Below are positions 7,690 through 15,241 of a stretch of 32,643 bases of DNA, one piece after another. Location: NCBI GenBank assembly GCA_964371505.1, contig CAYJNG010000008.1, forward strand, positions 1-32,643. The letters run 5' to 3'. The notes under the pieces were generated by a model, which was given only the letters and a program-made list of their open reading frames with translations, had not been told where the DNA came from and made no database searches. Position numbers and translations under genes: made by a program. The stretch's first letter is position 1; each line of letters starts with the position of its first letter. The DNA comes from CAYJAD01 sp964371505 (GTDB taxonomy: Bacteria; Desulfobacterota; Desulfovibrionia; Desulfovibrionales; Desulfovibrionaceae).

Positions 7690-8047
7690 GTTTTGTAAAT
7701 AGTTTACCATGTAGGATTTGCCTTGAGGCAAAGTTTGTGCGGCAAAACAGGCGTCATTTGTTACGGCATTGGCAACGCGGTATTTGCAGTTAACGTGTCT
7801 TTTAAAATGTACGAAAATGTCTTTTACGCTCAATATAAAAATTTTTTTAAGCCCTCCGTTATTATTTTGCCGTATTTTCATAGTTACGCTTTATTTCATA
7901 GACGTATTTTACTGTTAGTTTATGGAGTTTTTTTTGTCTAAAGCTTCCTTTTTAGGTTCCTAACGCAAAAAGAAGTGTTGCTCATTTGGCTTTTACACCG
8001 TATAGTTATCTATTAAATGTATCATTATTATCCTGTGGAGAAAAAAT
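7690..8047. other. Spacer without a convincing gene
   Basis: Short frames exist on both strands (7723-7941 plus, 7657-7881 minus) but mirror each other. They lack ribosome binding sites, and the minus one runs through the terminator at 7650. A small palindrome TTTGCCTTGAGGCAAA lies at 7717-7732. A GTGGAG site belonging to the next gene ends about 8 nt before ATG 8048. Confidence 0.45.
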
Positions 8048-9163
8048 ATGAGTTTACCTAGTTTGCAAATAGGCGACATGACAGCCAAACTACCCATTAT
8101 ACAGGGTGGTATGGGTGTTGGTATTTCCCTTTCTGGTTTGGCAGCTGCTGTGGCCAAAGAGGGTGGCATAGGCGTTATTGCCGGTGCCATGATTGGCATG
8201 AAAGAGCCTGACGTTGTAAGTAATCCTATTGAGGCCAATGTGCGTGCGCTGCGTAATGAATTAATTAAAGCCCGCGAGCTTACATCTGGGCTCATAGGCG
8301 TGAATATTATGGTGGCTTTAACCACCTTTGGCGATATGGTAAAAGCTTCCATTGAAAACCGTGCTGATGTTATTTTCTCTGGCGCCGGTTTACCTACAGA
8401 ATTACCAAAGATTTTTCGTCAAGTCTGTGAACAGAAAAAAGAAGAATTTCGCACAAAATTGGTACCCATTGTTTCTTCTGCACGCGCTGCTTCAATTTTA
8501 GCAAAAAAGTGGGTGAAGAGCTCTGACTATTTGCCAGATGCCTTTGTGCTAGAAGGCCCTAAAGCTGGTGGGCACCTTGGTTTTAAAGCCGAAGATTTGG
8601 ACAAAGCAGATTTTGCCCTTGAAAAGCTAGTTCCTGAACTGGTGGACGTGGCTAAGGGCTTAGAAGATAAAGCCGGACGCGCCATCCCTGTTATTGCTGG
8701 CGGCGGCGTATATAGTGGTGCTGACATTAAGCATATGCTAGACCTTGGTGCTAGCGCTGTGCAAATGGGCACACGTTTTGTTGCTACGCACGAATGTGAT
8801 GCTGATATACGCTTTAAGCAAGCTTTTGTGGATGCTAAGCAAGAAGATGTTACCATTATTAAAAGCCCTGTGGGTATGCCTGGGCGCGCTCTTGAGGGAC
8901 CTTTTGTTAAGTCCATGCGTGAAGGTAATAAAAAGCCCTTTAAATGTGCCTTTCACTGTGTGCATACCTGCGAGCAGGAAAAAACGCCCTACTGCATAGC
9001 CATGGCTCTTATCAGTGCCATGCGTGGGAATCTTGAGAAAGGTTTTGCTTTTTGCGGATCCAATGTGTGGAAGATAGACAAGATTATTTCTGTGCGTGAG
9101 CTCATGCAGTCTTTACAAGATGAGTACGAAGCCGCTGTGGCTGTTAAGGCGCTGAAGGTTTAA
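8048..9163 (+). CDS. Nitronate monooxygenase-like FMN oxidoreductase with a C-terminal Cys cluster
   Basis: This 371-residue TIM-barrel flavoprotein belongs to the nitronate monooxygenase / 2-nitropropane dioxygenase family, which also includes the enoyl-ACP reductase FabK. Family features are the N-terminal PIIQGGMGVGIS, the FMN region GPKAGGHLGF, and the later VIAGGGVYSGADI with LGASAVQMGTRF. Family members oxidise alkyl nitronates or quinones, and the physiological substrate here is unknown. After the barrel, Cys300, Cys304, Cys308 and Cys316 form a compact C-x3-C-x3-C-x7-C cluster that could bind zinc or an iron-sulfur centre. The gene is monocistronic: terminators lie upstream at 7650 and downstream at 9196. 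Confidence 0.88.
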   Translation: MSLPSLQIGDMTAKLPIIQGGMGVGISLSGLAAAVAKEGGIGVIAGAMIGMKEPDVVSNPIEANVRALRNELIKARELTSGLIGVNIMVALTTFGDMVKASIENRADVIFSGAGLPTELPKIFRQVCEQKKEEFRTKLVPIVSSARAASILAKKWVKSSDYLPDAFVLEGPKAGGHLGFKAEDLDKADFALEKLVPELVDVAKGLEDKAGRAIPVIAGGGVYSGADIKHMLDLGASAVQMGTRFVATHECDADIRFKQAFVDAKQEDVTIIKSPVGMPGRALEGPFVKSMREGNKKPFKCAFHCVHTCEQEKTPYCIAMALISAMRGNLEKGFAFCGSNVWKIDKIISVRELMQSLQDEYEAAVAVKALKV

Positions 9164-9195
9164 ACAGGACGCACAAGAGCCCTTATGAAAGCTAT

Positions 9196-9230
9196 AAAGC
9201 CTCGCCATGTACTATGGCGAGGCTTTTTTT
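9196..9230 (+). terminator. Terminator after the flavoprotein gene
   Basis: A perfect 13-bp stem (9196-9208 with 9214-9226, core GCCTCGCCAT) with loop GTACT runs into a T7 tract. On the minus strand it also lies just beyond the stop of the arsR gene and may serve both. Confidence 0.9.
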
Positions 9231-9241
9231 GATGTGCAGTT

Positions 9242-9595
9242 TTACCATTGACTGTGCTGTTTCCAATAATTTATGTTATCATTTTTTTGTGCCATATCCG
9301 GCAGTGTGCTTTGCTCGCTACAGCATTGATCTGTCATAAAGGAAAGCAACTCTTGCAACACCTCATATTGCGTGGTGCAGTAAAGCACGCGCCCCTCGCG
9401 CCGTTGTTTTATAAGCCCCACAGCTACCAATGCTGAGATGTGGTGGCTTAAGGTTGAGGCAGGGATGCTAAGCTCTTTTTGTACTTCGCCCACAGGCAAG
9501 CCTTGTTCGCCTGCCACCACAAGCCGACGGTAAATGGAAAGCCGTGTGGGGTGCCCTAATTCTTTTAGTAAAGACGCTGCATTTTCTAATTCCAT
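9242..9595 (-). CDS. ArsR-family winged-helix metalloregulator
   Basis: This is a 117-residue ArsR/SmtB repressor. The N-terminal helix LLKELGHPTRLSIYRRL leads to the recognition helix IPASTLSHHISALVAVGLI (residues about 44-62) and the wing RREGRVLYC. The classical ELCVCDL metal site is absent. Candidate thiol ligands are Cys73 and the pair Cys91-Cys92. The start at 9595 follows GGTGAGG; the longer frame to 9658 would begin inside the -35 box of its own promoter. The gene is divergent from the ArsP-type permease at 9710. It probably represses both and releases on binding arsenite, an organoarsenical or another thiophilic metal. Confidence 0.92.
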   Translation of the reverse strand: MELENAASLLKELGHPTRLSIYRRLVVAGEQGLPVGEVQKELSIPASTLSHHISALVAVGLIKQRREGRVLYCTTQYEVLQELLSFMTDQCCSEQSTLPDMAQKNDNINYWKQHSQW

Positions 9596-9629
9596 ATATA
9601 CCTCACCGCAAAGAAATTTTACAAAATCT

Positions 9630-9658
9630 ACTATAGGCCATACTATTACACTTGACAA
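9630..9658 (-). promoter_or_regulatory. Promoter of the arsR-family gene
   Basis: On the minus strand, TTGTCA (9658-9653) and TATAGT (9635-9630) are 17 bp apart. The -35 box shares five base pairs with the -35 box of the permease promoter on the other strand. Confidence 0.7.
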
Positions 9659-9679
9659 GTTTTATATTTCGATTATTCT
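9652..9679 (+). promoter_or_regulatory. Promoter and probable operator of the permease gene
   Basis: A consensus TTGACA (9652-9657) lies 16 bp from TATTCT (9674-9679). The -10 box overlaps the palindrome TTCTAGAA (9676-9683), which is flanked by ATTAT and ATAAT. This is a likely binding site for the divergently encoded ArsR-type repressor. Confidence 0.6.
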
Positions 9680-9709
9680 AGAAACATAATTTAAACGAAA
9701 GGAGTCAGT

Positions 9710-10933
9710 ATGGAAGCCTATCTCCCCATGCTCAAAGATGCTTTAGGAATGTTCCTGTTTTTAGGAGTGGAACTTTCCGTCTTATTTATTCTCATTTCAG
9801 CCGGTGTTTCCTTGTTACAACAATATATACCGGACAGCAAGATACAAAAACTCTTGGGTGCCTCCAATGGTAGAGGCTATGTGATGGCTGCCGGCTTAGG
9901 CGCCATAACGCCATTTTGCACTTGTTCCACTATTCCTATGCTGCGCGGTCTTTTGCGCGCAAAAGCCGGTTTTGGCCCAACGCTTACCTTTTTATTTGCC
10001 TCACCCTTGCTCAATCCCATTATTGTGGGCCTCTTTGTAGTTACTTTTGGTCTTAAGGTAACTATTATTTACACGGTCATTGCTTTGGTGGTGTCCGTTG
10101 TGGGTGGCTATATTTTACAAAGCTTCAATTTTGAAAAATACGTATCGCGTGAAGCTTTGCAGCAAACGGACAACGTATCTTGCTGCGGCACAGCGCAAAA
10201 AGCGGAATCCTCCTGCTGCGATGCAGCGCCCAAAAGTACTGTAAGTTCTTGTTGCGCACCTAAAAAAGAGCTTGAGCCCATGGCGTGTTGTGCGCCTGCA
10301 CAAGAAAGTACGCAAGCGTGTTGCGCGCCTGCTCGGGCTGAACAACAATCTTGCTGTGCGCCGCAAAGCTTAGAGCCTCTCGCCAAGCCAGCTATGCCCT
10401 TTACACCAATGGCGCCGGAGGCCTCTTGTTGCGCTGGGCCCAATACAAATGAAGAATCTGTCCATGGCAGCTCAGAAGGGCCTTGTTGCTCTGCAGAGCC
10501 CAAGGCCGTGGGCATAACATTTAAGAAAAAAGTGCAATTGGCCTTAAAGGATGGCTACACTCAGTTTAAGCAGGTCATGCCGTACTTGCTCTTGGGTATT
10601 AGCTTAGGTGCCATTATTTACGGCTTTGTACCTTCAGATTTCATAGCCACGTACGCAAGCAGTGATTCCCTTTTTGCCGTGCCTTTTGCTGCTGTCATTG
10701 GTATTCCCTTATATGTACGCGTGGAAGCGTTAATTCCTCTTTCTGCCGTATTGGAAGCCAAAGGCATGGGCCTAGGGGCCATTATGGCTCTTATCATTGG
10801 CGGTGGTGGGGCCAGCCTCACAGAAGTTATTTTGCTAAAATCTCTCTTTAAAACACCTGTTATTTTGGCATTCTTGGCTGTGGTGCTTATCATGGCCATA
10901 GGTGCAGGTTATATATTCCAATTTGCCCTTTAA
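9710..10933 (+). CDS. ArsP / SO_0444-type efflux permease with an eight-fold CC metal-binding loop
   Basis: This is a 407-residue inner-membrane permease of the DUF318/ArsP superfamily. Four or so helices on each side flank a long cytoplasmic loop. The conserved TPFCTCSTIP motif (Cys70, Cys72) marks the transport path. The loop (residues 158-260) carries eight Cys-Cys pairs, several in the form CCAP. Family members export trivalent organoarsenicals or, in the SO_0444 branch, copper and zinc. The paired cysteines suggest capture of thiophilic metal in the cytoplasm before export. The AAAGGAG site at 9698 sets the start. The divergent ArsR-type gene is the likely regulator. Which metal is exported cannot be decided from sequence. 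Confidence 0.92.
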   Translation: MEAYLPMLKDALGMFLFLGVELSVLFILISAGVSLLQQYIPDSKIQKLLGASNGRGYVMAAGLGAITPFCTCSTIPMLRGLLRAKAGFGPTLTFLFASPLLNPIIVGLFVVTFGLKVTIIYTVIALVVSVVGGYILQSFNFEKYVSREALQQTDNVSCCGTAQKAESSCCDAAPKSTVSSCCAPKKELEPMACCAPAQESTQACCAPARAEQQSCCAPQSLEPLAKPAMPFTPMAPEASCCAGPNTNEESVHGSSEGPCCSAEPKAVGITFKKKVQLALKDGYTQFKQVMPYLLLGISLGAIIYGFVPSDFIATYASSDSLFAVPFAAVIGIPLYVRVEALIPLSAVLEAKGMGLGAIMALIIGGGGASLTEVILLKSLFKTPVILAFLAVVLIMAIGAGYIFQFAL

Positions 10934-10939
10934 AAAAGT

Positions 10940-10976
10940 AAGAAAAGCCGCCTTACACAGCTTGTGCAAGGCGGCT
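10940..10976 (-). terminator. Terminator for the crotonase gene (minus strand)
   Basis: A stem of 9 bp (AGCCGCCTT 10946-10954 with 10968-10976) plus CACA/TGTG beyond one mismatch has a 3-nt loop. The T-rich tract lies on the minus strand (reading TTTTCTTACTTTTTT), so it mainly serves the minus-strand gene. It may still slow transcription from the permease. Confidence 0.7.
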
Positions 10977-11031
10977 CCAACCAAGGAAGTATGCAGCGCT
11001 ACAATATCTACATACAGATACGGAGTGTAGT

Positions 11032-11871
11032 TTATTCTATATTTTGCAACTTTATAAGCTGCTCATCAAAGGTGCGTTGGTTTTCCATCTTATTTTGAAA
11101 ATCCGTTTCATAGGCTAGCGTAAAGCGATGAATGGCAGGGGTAGTGCTGGTGGCTTGATACAGCCAATACGCTTCTTCCTTTAAGGCCTCGGCTATGGGT
11201 AAATCTATGGAGGCATACACAGCTTGCTTGCAAGCCTTAATGGATTCAGCGGGGAAGCAAGCAATACGCTCGGCCAATTCTTGCACAAAGGGGCCAATGG
11301 CGTCGGGGTCTAGCGCTTTGTTAATGGTTCCATAACGTTCTGCCATGTCTGCGTCAAAGTCTCGTCCGCTCAAAATTATTTCAAGAGCTCGCCCAAGGCC
11401 TGTTTGCCTTGCCATACGGCTAGCACCGCCACCACAAGGTAAAATACCCATACCCACTTCCATCTGCATAAATACCGCTTTACCGCGTGCTGCAAAGCGC
11501 ATGTCGCAAGCTAAGGCAAATTCATGCCCACCGCCGCGTGCAAAGCCTTCAATTTTGGCAATGGTGGCTTGAGGCAGCTTTGAAATACGCTCCAAGGTTT
11601 TTTGCAAGTAGAGCAATTCCACTTGCTCACGCGGCACTGCCACAGTGGACATATCTTTCAAAAAGGTAATATCCGCATGGGCCACAAAAATTTCCGCATG
11701 GGCTGATTGAAAAATAACTACCTTAACGGAAGGATCTTTTTCCAGCGCTTCTGCTAAAGAATTTAAATCATCCAGCATGGCAATATCTTGAATATTGACC
11801 GGAGGATTATCAAAGGTTATGCAGGCAATGCCTTGCTGTATTTCTGCAGTAAATGTGGTGTAGTTGCTCAT
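11032..11871 (-). CDS. Enoyl-CoA hydratase/isomerase (crotonase family)
   Basis: This is a 279-residue crotonase-fold protein. The first oxyanion-hole segment AHADITFL (about residue 64) and GGGHEFALACD are visible. Both hydratase glutamates are kept: Glu117 in GGGHE and Glu138 in FMQMEVG, followed by PCGGG. It should therefore be able to add water to an enoyl-CoA, although related isomerases are possible. No acyl-CoA dehydrogenase, thiolase or hydroxyacyl-CoA dehydrogenase lies nearby, so the pathway is open. ATG 11871 is preceded by GAGGAGAAGG. The longer frame to 12009 starts inside the promoter and is rejected. Confidence 0.9.
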   Translation of the reverse strand: MSNYTTFTAEIQQGIACITFDNPPVNIQDIAMLDDLNSLAEALEKDPSVKVVIFQSAHAEIFVAHADITFLKDMSTVAVPREQVELLYLQKTLERISKLPQATIAKIEGFARGGGHEFALACDMRFAARGKAVFMQMEVGMGILPCGGGASRMARQTGLGRALEIILSGRDFDADMAERYGTINKALDPDAIGPFVQELAERIACFPAESIKACKQAVYASIDLPIAEALKEEAYWLYQATSTTPAIHRFTLAYETDFQNKMENQRTFDEQLIKLQNIE

Positions 11872-11994
11872 GGCCTTCTCCTCGTGTAAAGTGTTTACCT
11901 TTTGGGCTTGAGTTAAAATAGCAAGTCGTGCCGTGCAGACAAGGCACATTTTTTTACTAAAACAGCAAGCTATGGGCATTTTTTTGCGGGAGCT

Positions 11995-12022
11995 TTTATA
12001 CGACGCCAAAAAAAAGTGCCAA
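11995..12022 (-). promoter_or_regulatory. Promoter of the crotonase gene
   Basis: On the minus strand, TTGGCA (12022-12017) and TATAAA (12000-11995) are 16 bp apart across a T8 tract. The predicted leader is about 117 nt. Confidence 0.6.
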
Positions 12023-12100
12023 AAAAAAATTATATTTTTTCAGCGGACAAAAACAATACAGCTTTCTTAAAAGCGTAAAAACTAAAAAAAAGGGATATAT

Positions 12101-12631
12101 ATGGCAAATCATATTTTTATGGGCATGAGCCTAGATGGGTATATAGCGGACAAAAATAACAGTGTGGAATGGCTTAATGCCTACCCGCAAGAAGATGGCC
12201 CAGAGGCACCCTTTACGCTGTTTATGGAAAATATGGACGCCATCATCATGGGGCGTGGCACTTTTGAAACGGTGCATGGTTTTGGCCTATGGCCGTATAC
12301 TAAGCCTGTTATTGTCATGAGCCAAAGCTTGCAAAGCTTGCCAGAAGGCTATGAGGGCAAGGCTACTTTAAGTAAGGATACTGTAAAGGACGTGCTGCTA
12401 AACGCCTTTCGTAAGGGCTATCAAGAACTTTACATAGATGGTGGGCAACTGGTGCAGAGCTTTTTGCAAAAAGATTTCATTGATAGCATGACTCTTACCC
12501 AAGTGCCCACTCTCCTTGGTGGTGGTGTGTCCTTGTTTGGGGAGCTGGCTTCCCCCTTGCATTGGAACCATATCCATACGCAAGTGCTTAAGGGCGGGCT
12601 TGTGATGAGCGGCTATATGCGTAAGCGTTAG
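12101..12631 (+). CDS. Dihydrofolate reductase-fold protein (RibD C-terminal type)
   Basis: This 176-residue protein belongs to the RibD_C/DHFR family (YyaP-like). The opening IFMGMSLDGYIADKNNSVEWL and the NADPH-binding MGRGTFETV are typical, as is LYIDGGQLVQSFL toward the C-terminus. Family members are NADPH-dependent reductases, mostly of unknown substrate. True DHFR or RibD activity is not implied because this is a stand-alone domain without riboflavin neighbours. An AAGGGAT-type site lies before ATG 12101. It is divergent from the crotonase gene and read alone. Confidence 0.85.
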   Translation: MANHIFMGMSLDGYIADKNNSVEWLNAYPQEDGPEAPFTLFMENMDAIIMGRGTFETVHGFGLWPYTKPVIVMSQSLQSLPEGYEGKATLSKDTVKDVLLNAFRKGYQELYIDGGQLVQSFLQKDFIDSMTLTQVPTLLGGGVSLFGELASPLHWNHIHTQVLKGGLVMSGYMRKR

Positions 12632-12708
12632 ATGGCGACACTGCTGCTGTGCGGAAAACTTTTTTGGGTATAATAAAAAAAGTGTCGTATTTGTGGGCAA
12701 AAAAAAGC

Positions 12709-12737
12709 TTCGCAAGCAAAGGTCTTGCTGATACACT
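12709..12737 (+). promoter_or_regulatory. Possible promoter of rsmG
   Basis: TTCGCA (12709-12714) and TACACT (12732-12737) are 17 bp apart. The expected transcription start would fall almost on the rsmG ATG at 12744, and no clear binding site precedes that ATG, so a leaderless transcript is possible. A TATAAT at 12669-12674 without a good -35 box is an alternative that would give a leader. Confidence 0.35.
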
Positions 12738-12743
12738 AAAGCC

Positions 12744-13427
12744 ATGAGAAAACAGCTACAATTAACACCCCAACTTTTGGCCGAAGTGTGCGCTTCTTGG
12801 CCCGTGAAAGTACAAGAACAAACCCTAGAGCCCTTGGCGCAATACCTTACGCTGCTTATGCGTTGGAATAAGGTTATGAACCTTGTGGGCGCGCGTCATT
12901 GGCAAGAGTGTATGACCAACCTCATGGTGGATTCCTTCCATTTAGCAAAGTTTTTGCAAACCTTGCCTTTATCAGCCACGGAGGAGTTTCAAACCTTAGA
13001 TTTGGGCGCAGGGGCGGGGCTTCCTGGCATTCCCTTGCGTATGGTATGGCAAGAAGGCTCATATCACCTTATAGAAGTGCGGGAAAAAAGAGCGCTTTTT
13101 ATGGGTAATGTGCTTGCACAAGTGCCGCTGCCACGCACCTATGTGTTTCGCGGGCGTGTGGAGGAGTTTTTTGCTAAAGAGCAAGAAGAAGGCAAGGCGG
13201 GGGCAGATATGATTGTAAGCCGTGCCTTTATGCCTTGGGCGCAGATGCTGGACTTGGTGGGGCCAGCGCTTAAGGCGCAGGGGCGTGTGGTTTTTTTAAC
13301 GCTGGAGCCTGCCCCTAAGGCCTTGCTGCAGGAAATAGGCTGGCAAGCTGAAGCAGAGTATGCCTATAAGGTGCACGGTGATAAAAGGTATTTTTGGTCT
13401 GTTCAAAGGGTTGGGCAAAAGGCCTAA
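12744..13427 (+). CDS. rsmG: 16S rRNA (guanine527-N7)-methyltransferase
   Basis: RsmG (GidB), 227 residues, slightly longer than the E. coli enzyme. It methylates N7 of G527 in the 530 loop of 16S rRNA using SAM. The family region WNKVMNLVGARHW (41-53) is followed by the SAM site LDLGAGAGLPGIPL (85-98), the acidic VREKRALFM, and VSRAFMP. Genes of this family often sit with parAB and mnmG near the origin, but not here. The stop overlaps that of the convergent rlmH: TAA 13425-13427 against CTA 13424-13426. Confidence 0.95.
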   Translation: MRKQLQLTPQLLAEVCASWPVKVQEQTLEPLAQYLTLLMRWNKVMNLVGARHWQECMTNLMVDSFHLAKFLQTLPLSATEEFQTLDLGAGAGLPGIPLRMVWQEGSYHLIEVREKRALFMGNVLAQVPLPRTYVFRGRVEEFFAKEQEEGKAGADMIVSRAFMPWAQMLDLVGPALKAQGRVVFLTLEPAPKALLQEIGWQAEAEYAYKVHGDKRYFWSVQRVGQKA

Positions 13428-13897
13428 TGGTGGTAGGGCACCCCGCGTATGATGGCTTCTGCGCGGTAAATTTGCTCCAAAAGTAATACCCTTGCCAGCT
13501 CGTGGGGAAACGTCATGGGGCCTAGGGCCAGTTTATGTTGCGCGGCCTTGCGTACTTTATCATCAAGGCCAAAGGCACCGCCAATGATAAAGCAGGGCGT
13601 GCGCGTGGCATTTTCGGAAAGAGTTTGTAAAAACTTAGCAAACTCTTGTGATGTATAATTTTTCCCTTTTTCATCAAGGCAAATGACTATGTCTTGCGGG
13701 GTGATGCTAGCTAACAGGCGCTGACCTTCAAAAGCATTGCGCTCAGGAACGGGTAGAGCGGCTTCACCGTCTTTAACAATAATTTCTTGCAGTGTACGCC
13801 AATGCTGAATACGCTGTGTGTAATGCGCTGCGGCTTGTTTCCAATGGGCTGTTTTAAGCGCGCCCACTGCCACTATACGTAAAGGTTTTTTTGCCAT
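13424..13897 (-). CDS. rlmH: 23S rRNA (pseudouridine1915-N3)-methyltransferase
   Basis: RlmH, 157 residues, the usual length. It is a SPOUT (trefoil-knot) enzyme that methylates pseudouridine 1915 in helix 69 of 23S rRNA. Visible motifs are LRIVAVGALK at the N-terminus, the SAM-loop sequence FIIGGAFGLDDKV, and the ending MTFPHELARVLLLEQIYRA with GVPYHH. ATG 13897 follows GGGGAGT with 7-nt spacing, and that site lies inside the tsaC coding sequence on the other strand. The longer frame to 14056 adds 53 residues foreign to the family. The gene overlaps rsmG at the stop and tsaC at the start. Confidence 0.95.
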   Translation of the reverse strand: MAKKPLRIVAVGALKTAHWKQAAAHYTQRIQHWRTLQEIIVKDGEAALPVPERNAFEGQRLLASITPQDIVICLDEKGKNYTSQEFAKFLQTLSENATRTPCFIIGGAFGLDDKVRKAAQHKLALGPMTFPHELARVLLLEQIYRAEAIIRGVPYHH

Positions 13898-14606
13898 GAA
13901 ATGTACTCCCCAAGGCGCTACAAAGGCTTGCCTCTGCGCTTCTCCTGTTGCTAACCATGCTCCAAAAGGGCAAGGTGATGCTTTACAACAAAGCATACGC
14001 TCTTTGGGCGAGGGCGTCCAGCTTTTGCAAGAGGGCAAAATTGTTCTGTATCCCACAGAAACTTTTTATGCGGTGGGGTGTAGCGTTTTTGCTGAGCAAG
14101 CTTTACAGCGGGTTTTTGGCGTAAAAAAACGCCCTTTGCATAAGGCTTTGCCAGTGCTGGCAGCAAGCCTTGAGCATGTGCATGCCATCGCACAGATAAA
14201 CGAGCAAGAAGAACAGTTGGCTAAAGCTTTTTGGCCCGGCCCCTTAACGCTTTTGTGTAAGGCCAAGGCCGTGGTGCCAGCCTACATTACGGCAGGTACG
14301 GGTAAAGTGGCTGTGCGTATATCTTCGCACCCCACAGCCAAGGCTTTGGCTAGGGCCTTGGACGCCCCTTTGGTGTGTTCTTCAGCTAATTTGAGCGGTG
14401 AGGCGCCGCCGCGCTTGGCGCAAGATATTTCACTGGCTTTGCTGGATACGGTGCAAGCTGTTATAACTGAGGGGCCGGACCCGCAAGGCGGTTTGCCTTC
14501 CACCATTGTGGAGCTGTGTGATGGTGTTTTGCATATACGCCGTCAAGGGGCCGTAAGTGCTGCGCAATTACAAGCGTATGGCGTTGTTGTTGCGTGCATT
14601 GCGTAA
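13896..14606 (+). CDS. tsaC: L-threonylcarbamoyladenylate synthase (Sua5/YrdC family)
   Basis: This 236-residue YrdC-domain protein makes threonylcarbamoyl-AMP from threonine, bicarbonate and ATP, the first step of t6A37 tRNA modification. Core motifs are LYPTETFYAVGC, FGVKKRPLHKALPVL, FWPGPLTLL, KVAVRISSHP and CSSANLSGEAPP. The first 35 residues precede the conserved fold and are unusually Cys/Ala-rich. ATG 13896 is the only ATG before the domain and shares CATG with the rlmH start. A TTG near 14004 is an alternative that would remove the overlap. It is followed by an HD-domain gene on the same strand. Confidence 0.9.
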   Translation: MKCTPQGATKACLCASPVANHAPKGQGDALQQSIRSLGEGVQLLQEGKIVLYPTETFYAVGCSVFAEQALQRVFGVKKRPLHKALPVLAASLEHVHAIAQINEQEEQLAKAFWPGPLTLLCKAKAVVPAYITAGTGKVAVRISSHPTAKALARALDAPLVCSSANLSGEAPPRLAQDISLALLDTVQAVITEGPDPQGGLPSTIVELCDGVLHIRRQGAVSAAQLQAYGVVVACIA

Positions 14607-14623
14607 TGTTAAAAGCGCAATGC
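14596..14623 (+). repeat. Inverted repeat over the tsaC stop
   Basis: GCATTGCG (14596-14603) and CGCAATGC (14616-14623) pair perfectly around the TAA stop and a 12-nt loop. No T-run follows. It may attenuate, or mark processing, between tsaC and the HD gene. Confidence 0.4.
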
Positions 14624-14665
14624 GATTTAAGTAAAAAGTAAAATATTGTTTTAAAAGGAAATATC

Positions 14666-15238
14666 ATGTCTTTAGCTATCTCTCGTGAACAGGCCCTAGA
14701 ACTTTTACACGCACATACCACCGAGGCTTTTTTGGTGCAGCATGCACTTGCTTCTGAAGCTATTTTAGAGGCCCTTGCTGCGCATTTAGGCCAAGATGTA
14801 AGCCTTTGGGGCATGACGGGCCTTTTGCACGATGTGGATTATGCCAAAACGGCAGAAACACCGGAAAAGCATGGCCTTATGGCTTGTGACATGTTGGCTG
14901 ATAAAATGCCTGAAGAAGCGCTGGCTGCCATACGAGCTCATAATGGCGAAATGAATGGGCACATGCCTGTAACACAGCTTGATTACGCTTTGCGCTGCGG
15001 CGAAAGCGTGACGGGCCTTATTGTTACTGCGGCTCTTGTGCGCCCCACAGGTATTGTGGGTATGGAGGCCAAAAGCCTGAAAAAAAAGATGAAGGACAAA
15101 GCTTTTGCTGCTTCTGTAAGCCGTGAAAATATTCGCCAATGCGAAGAACTCGGCCTTGATTTAGACAGCTTTTTAAAACTTTCCATTGCGGCAATGGCGG
15201 ATAAAGCTAAAGAATTACACTTACCCATAGGAGCGTAA
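14666..15238 (+). CDS. HD-domain phosphohydrolase
   Basis: This 190-residue HD-superfamily protein keeps the expected metal ligands: His26, His55-Asp56 in LLHDVDY, His69, His92 in IRAHN, and Asp106 or a nearby acidic residue. Family members hydrolyse phosphate esters of nucleotides or other small molecules, and this subgroup (HDIG-like) has no fixed substrate. AAAGGAAAT lies before ATG 14666. The binding site for the phosphofructokinase gene (AGGAG 15229-15233) is inside its last codons, so the two are translationally coupled. Whether that means a metabolic link is unknown. Confidence 0.85.
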   Translation: MSLAISREQALELLHAHTTEAFLVQHALASEAILEALAAHLGQDVSLWGMTGLLHDVDYAKTAETPEKHGLMACDMLADKMPEEALAAIRAHNGEMNGHMPVTQLDYALRCGESVTGLIVTAALVRPTGIVGMEAKSLKKKMKDKAFAASVSRENIRQCEELGLDLDSFLKLSIAAMADKAKELHLPIGA

Positions 15239-15241
15239 AAC

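Noticed and set aside
7657..7941. Overlapping frames of 72-74 residues on both strands
   Set aside because: They mirror each other, lack binding sites, and the minus-strand one includes the terminator at 7650.
9596..9658. Longer N-terminus for the ArsR-family protein
   Set aside because: The extra codons would begin within the -35 box and upstream of the likely transcript start; ATG 9595 has a good binding site.
11872..12009. 46-residue N-terminal extension of the crotonase
   Set aside because: It starts inside the promoter spacer and precedes GAGGAGAAGG and the ATG at 11871, where family similarity begins.
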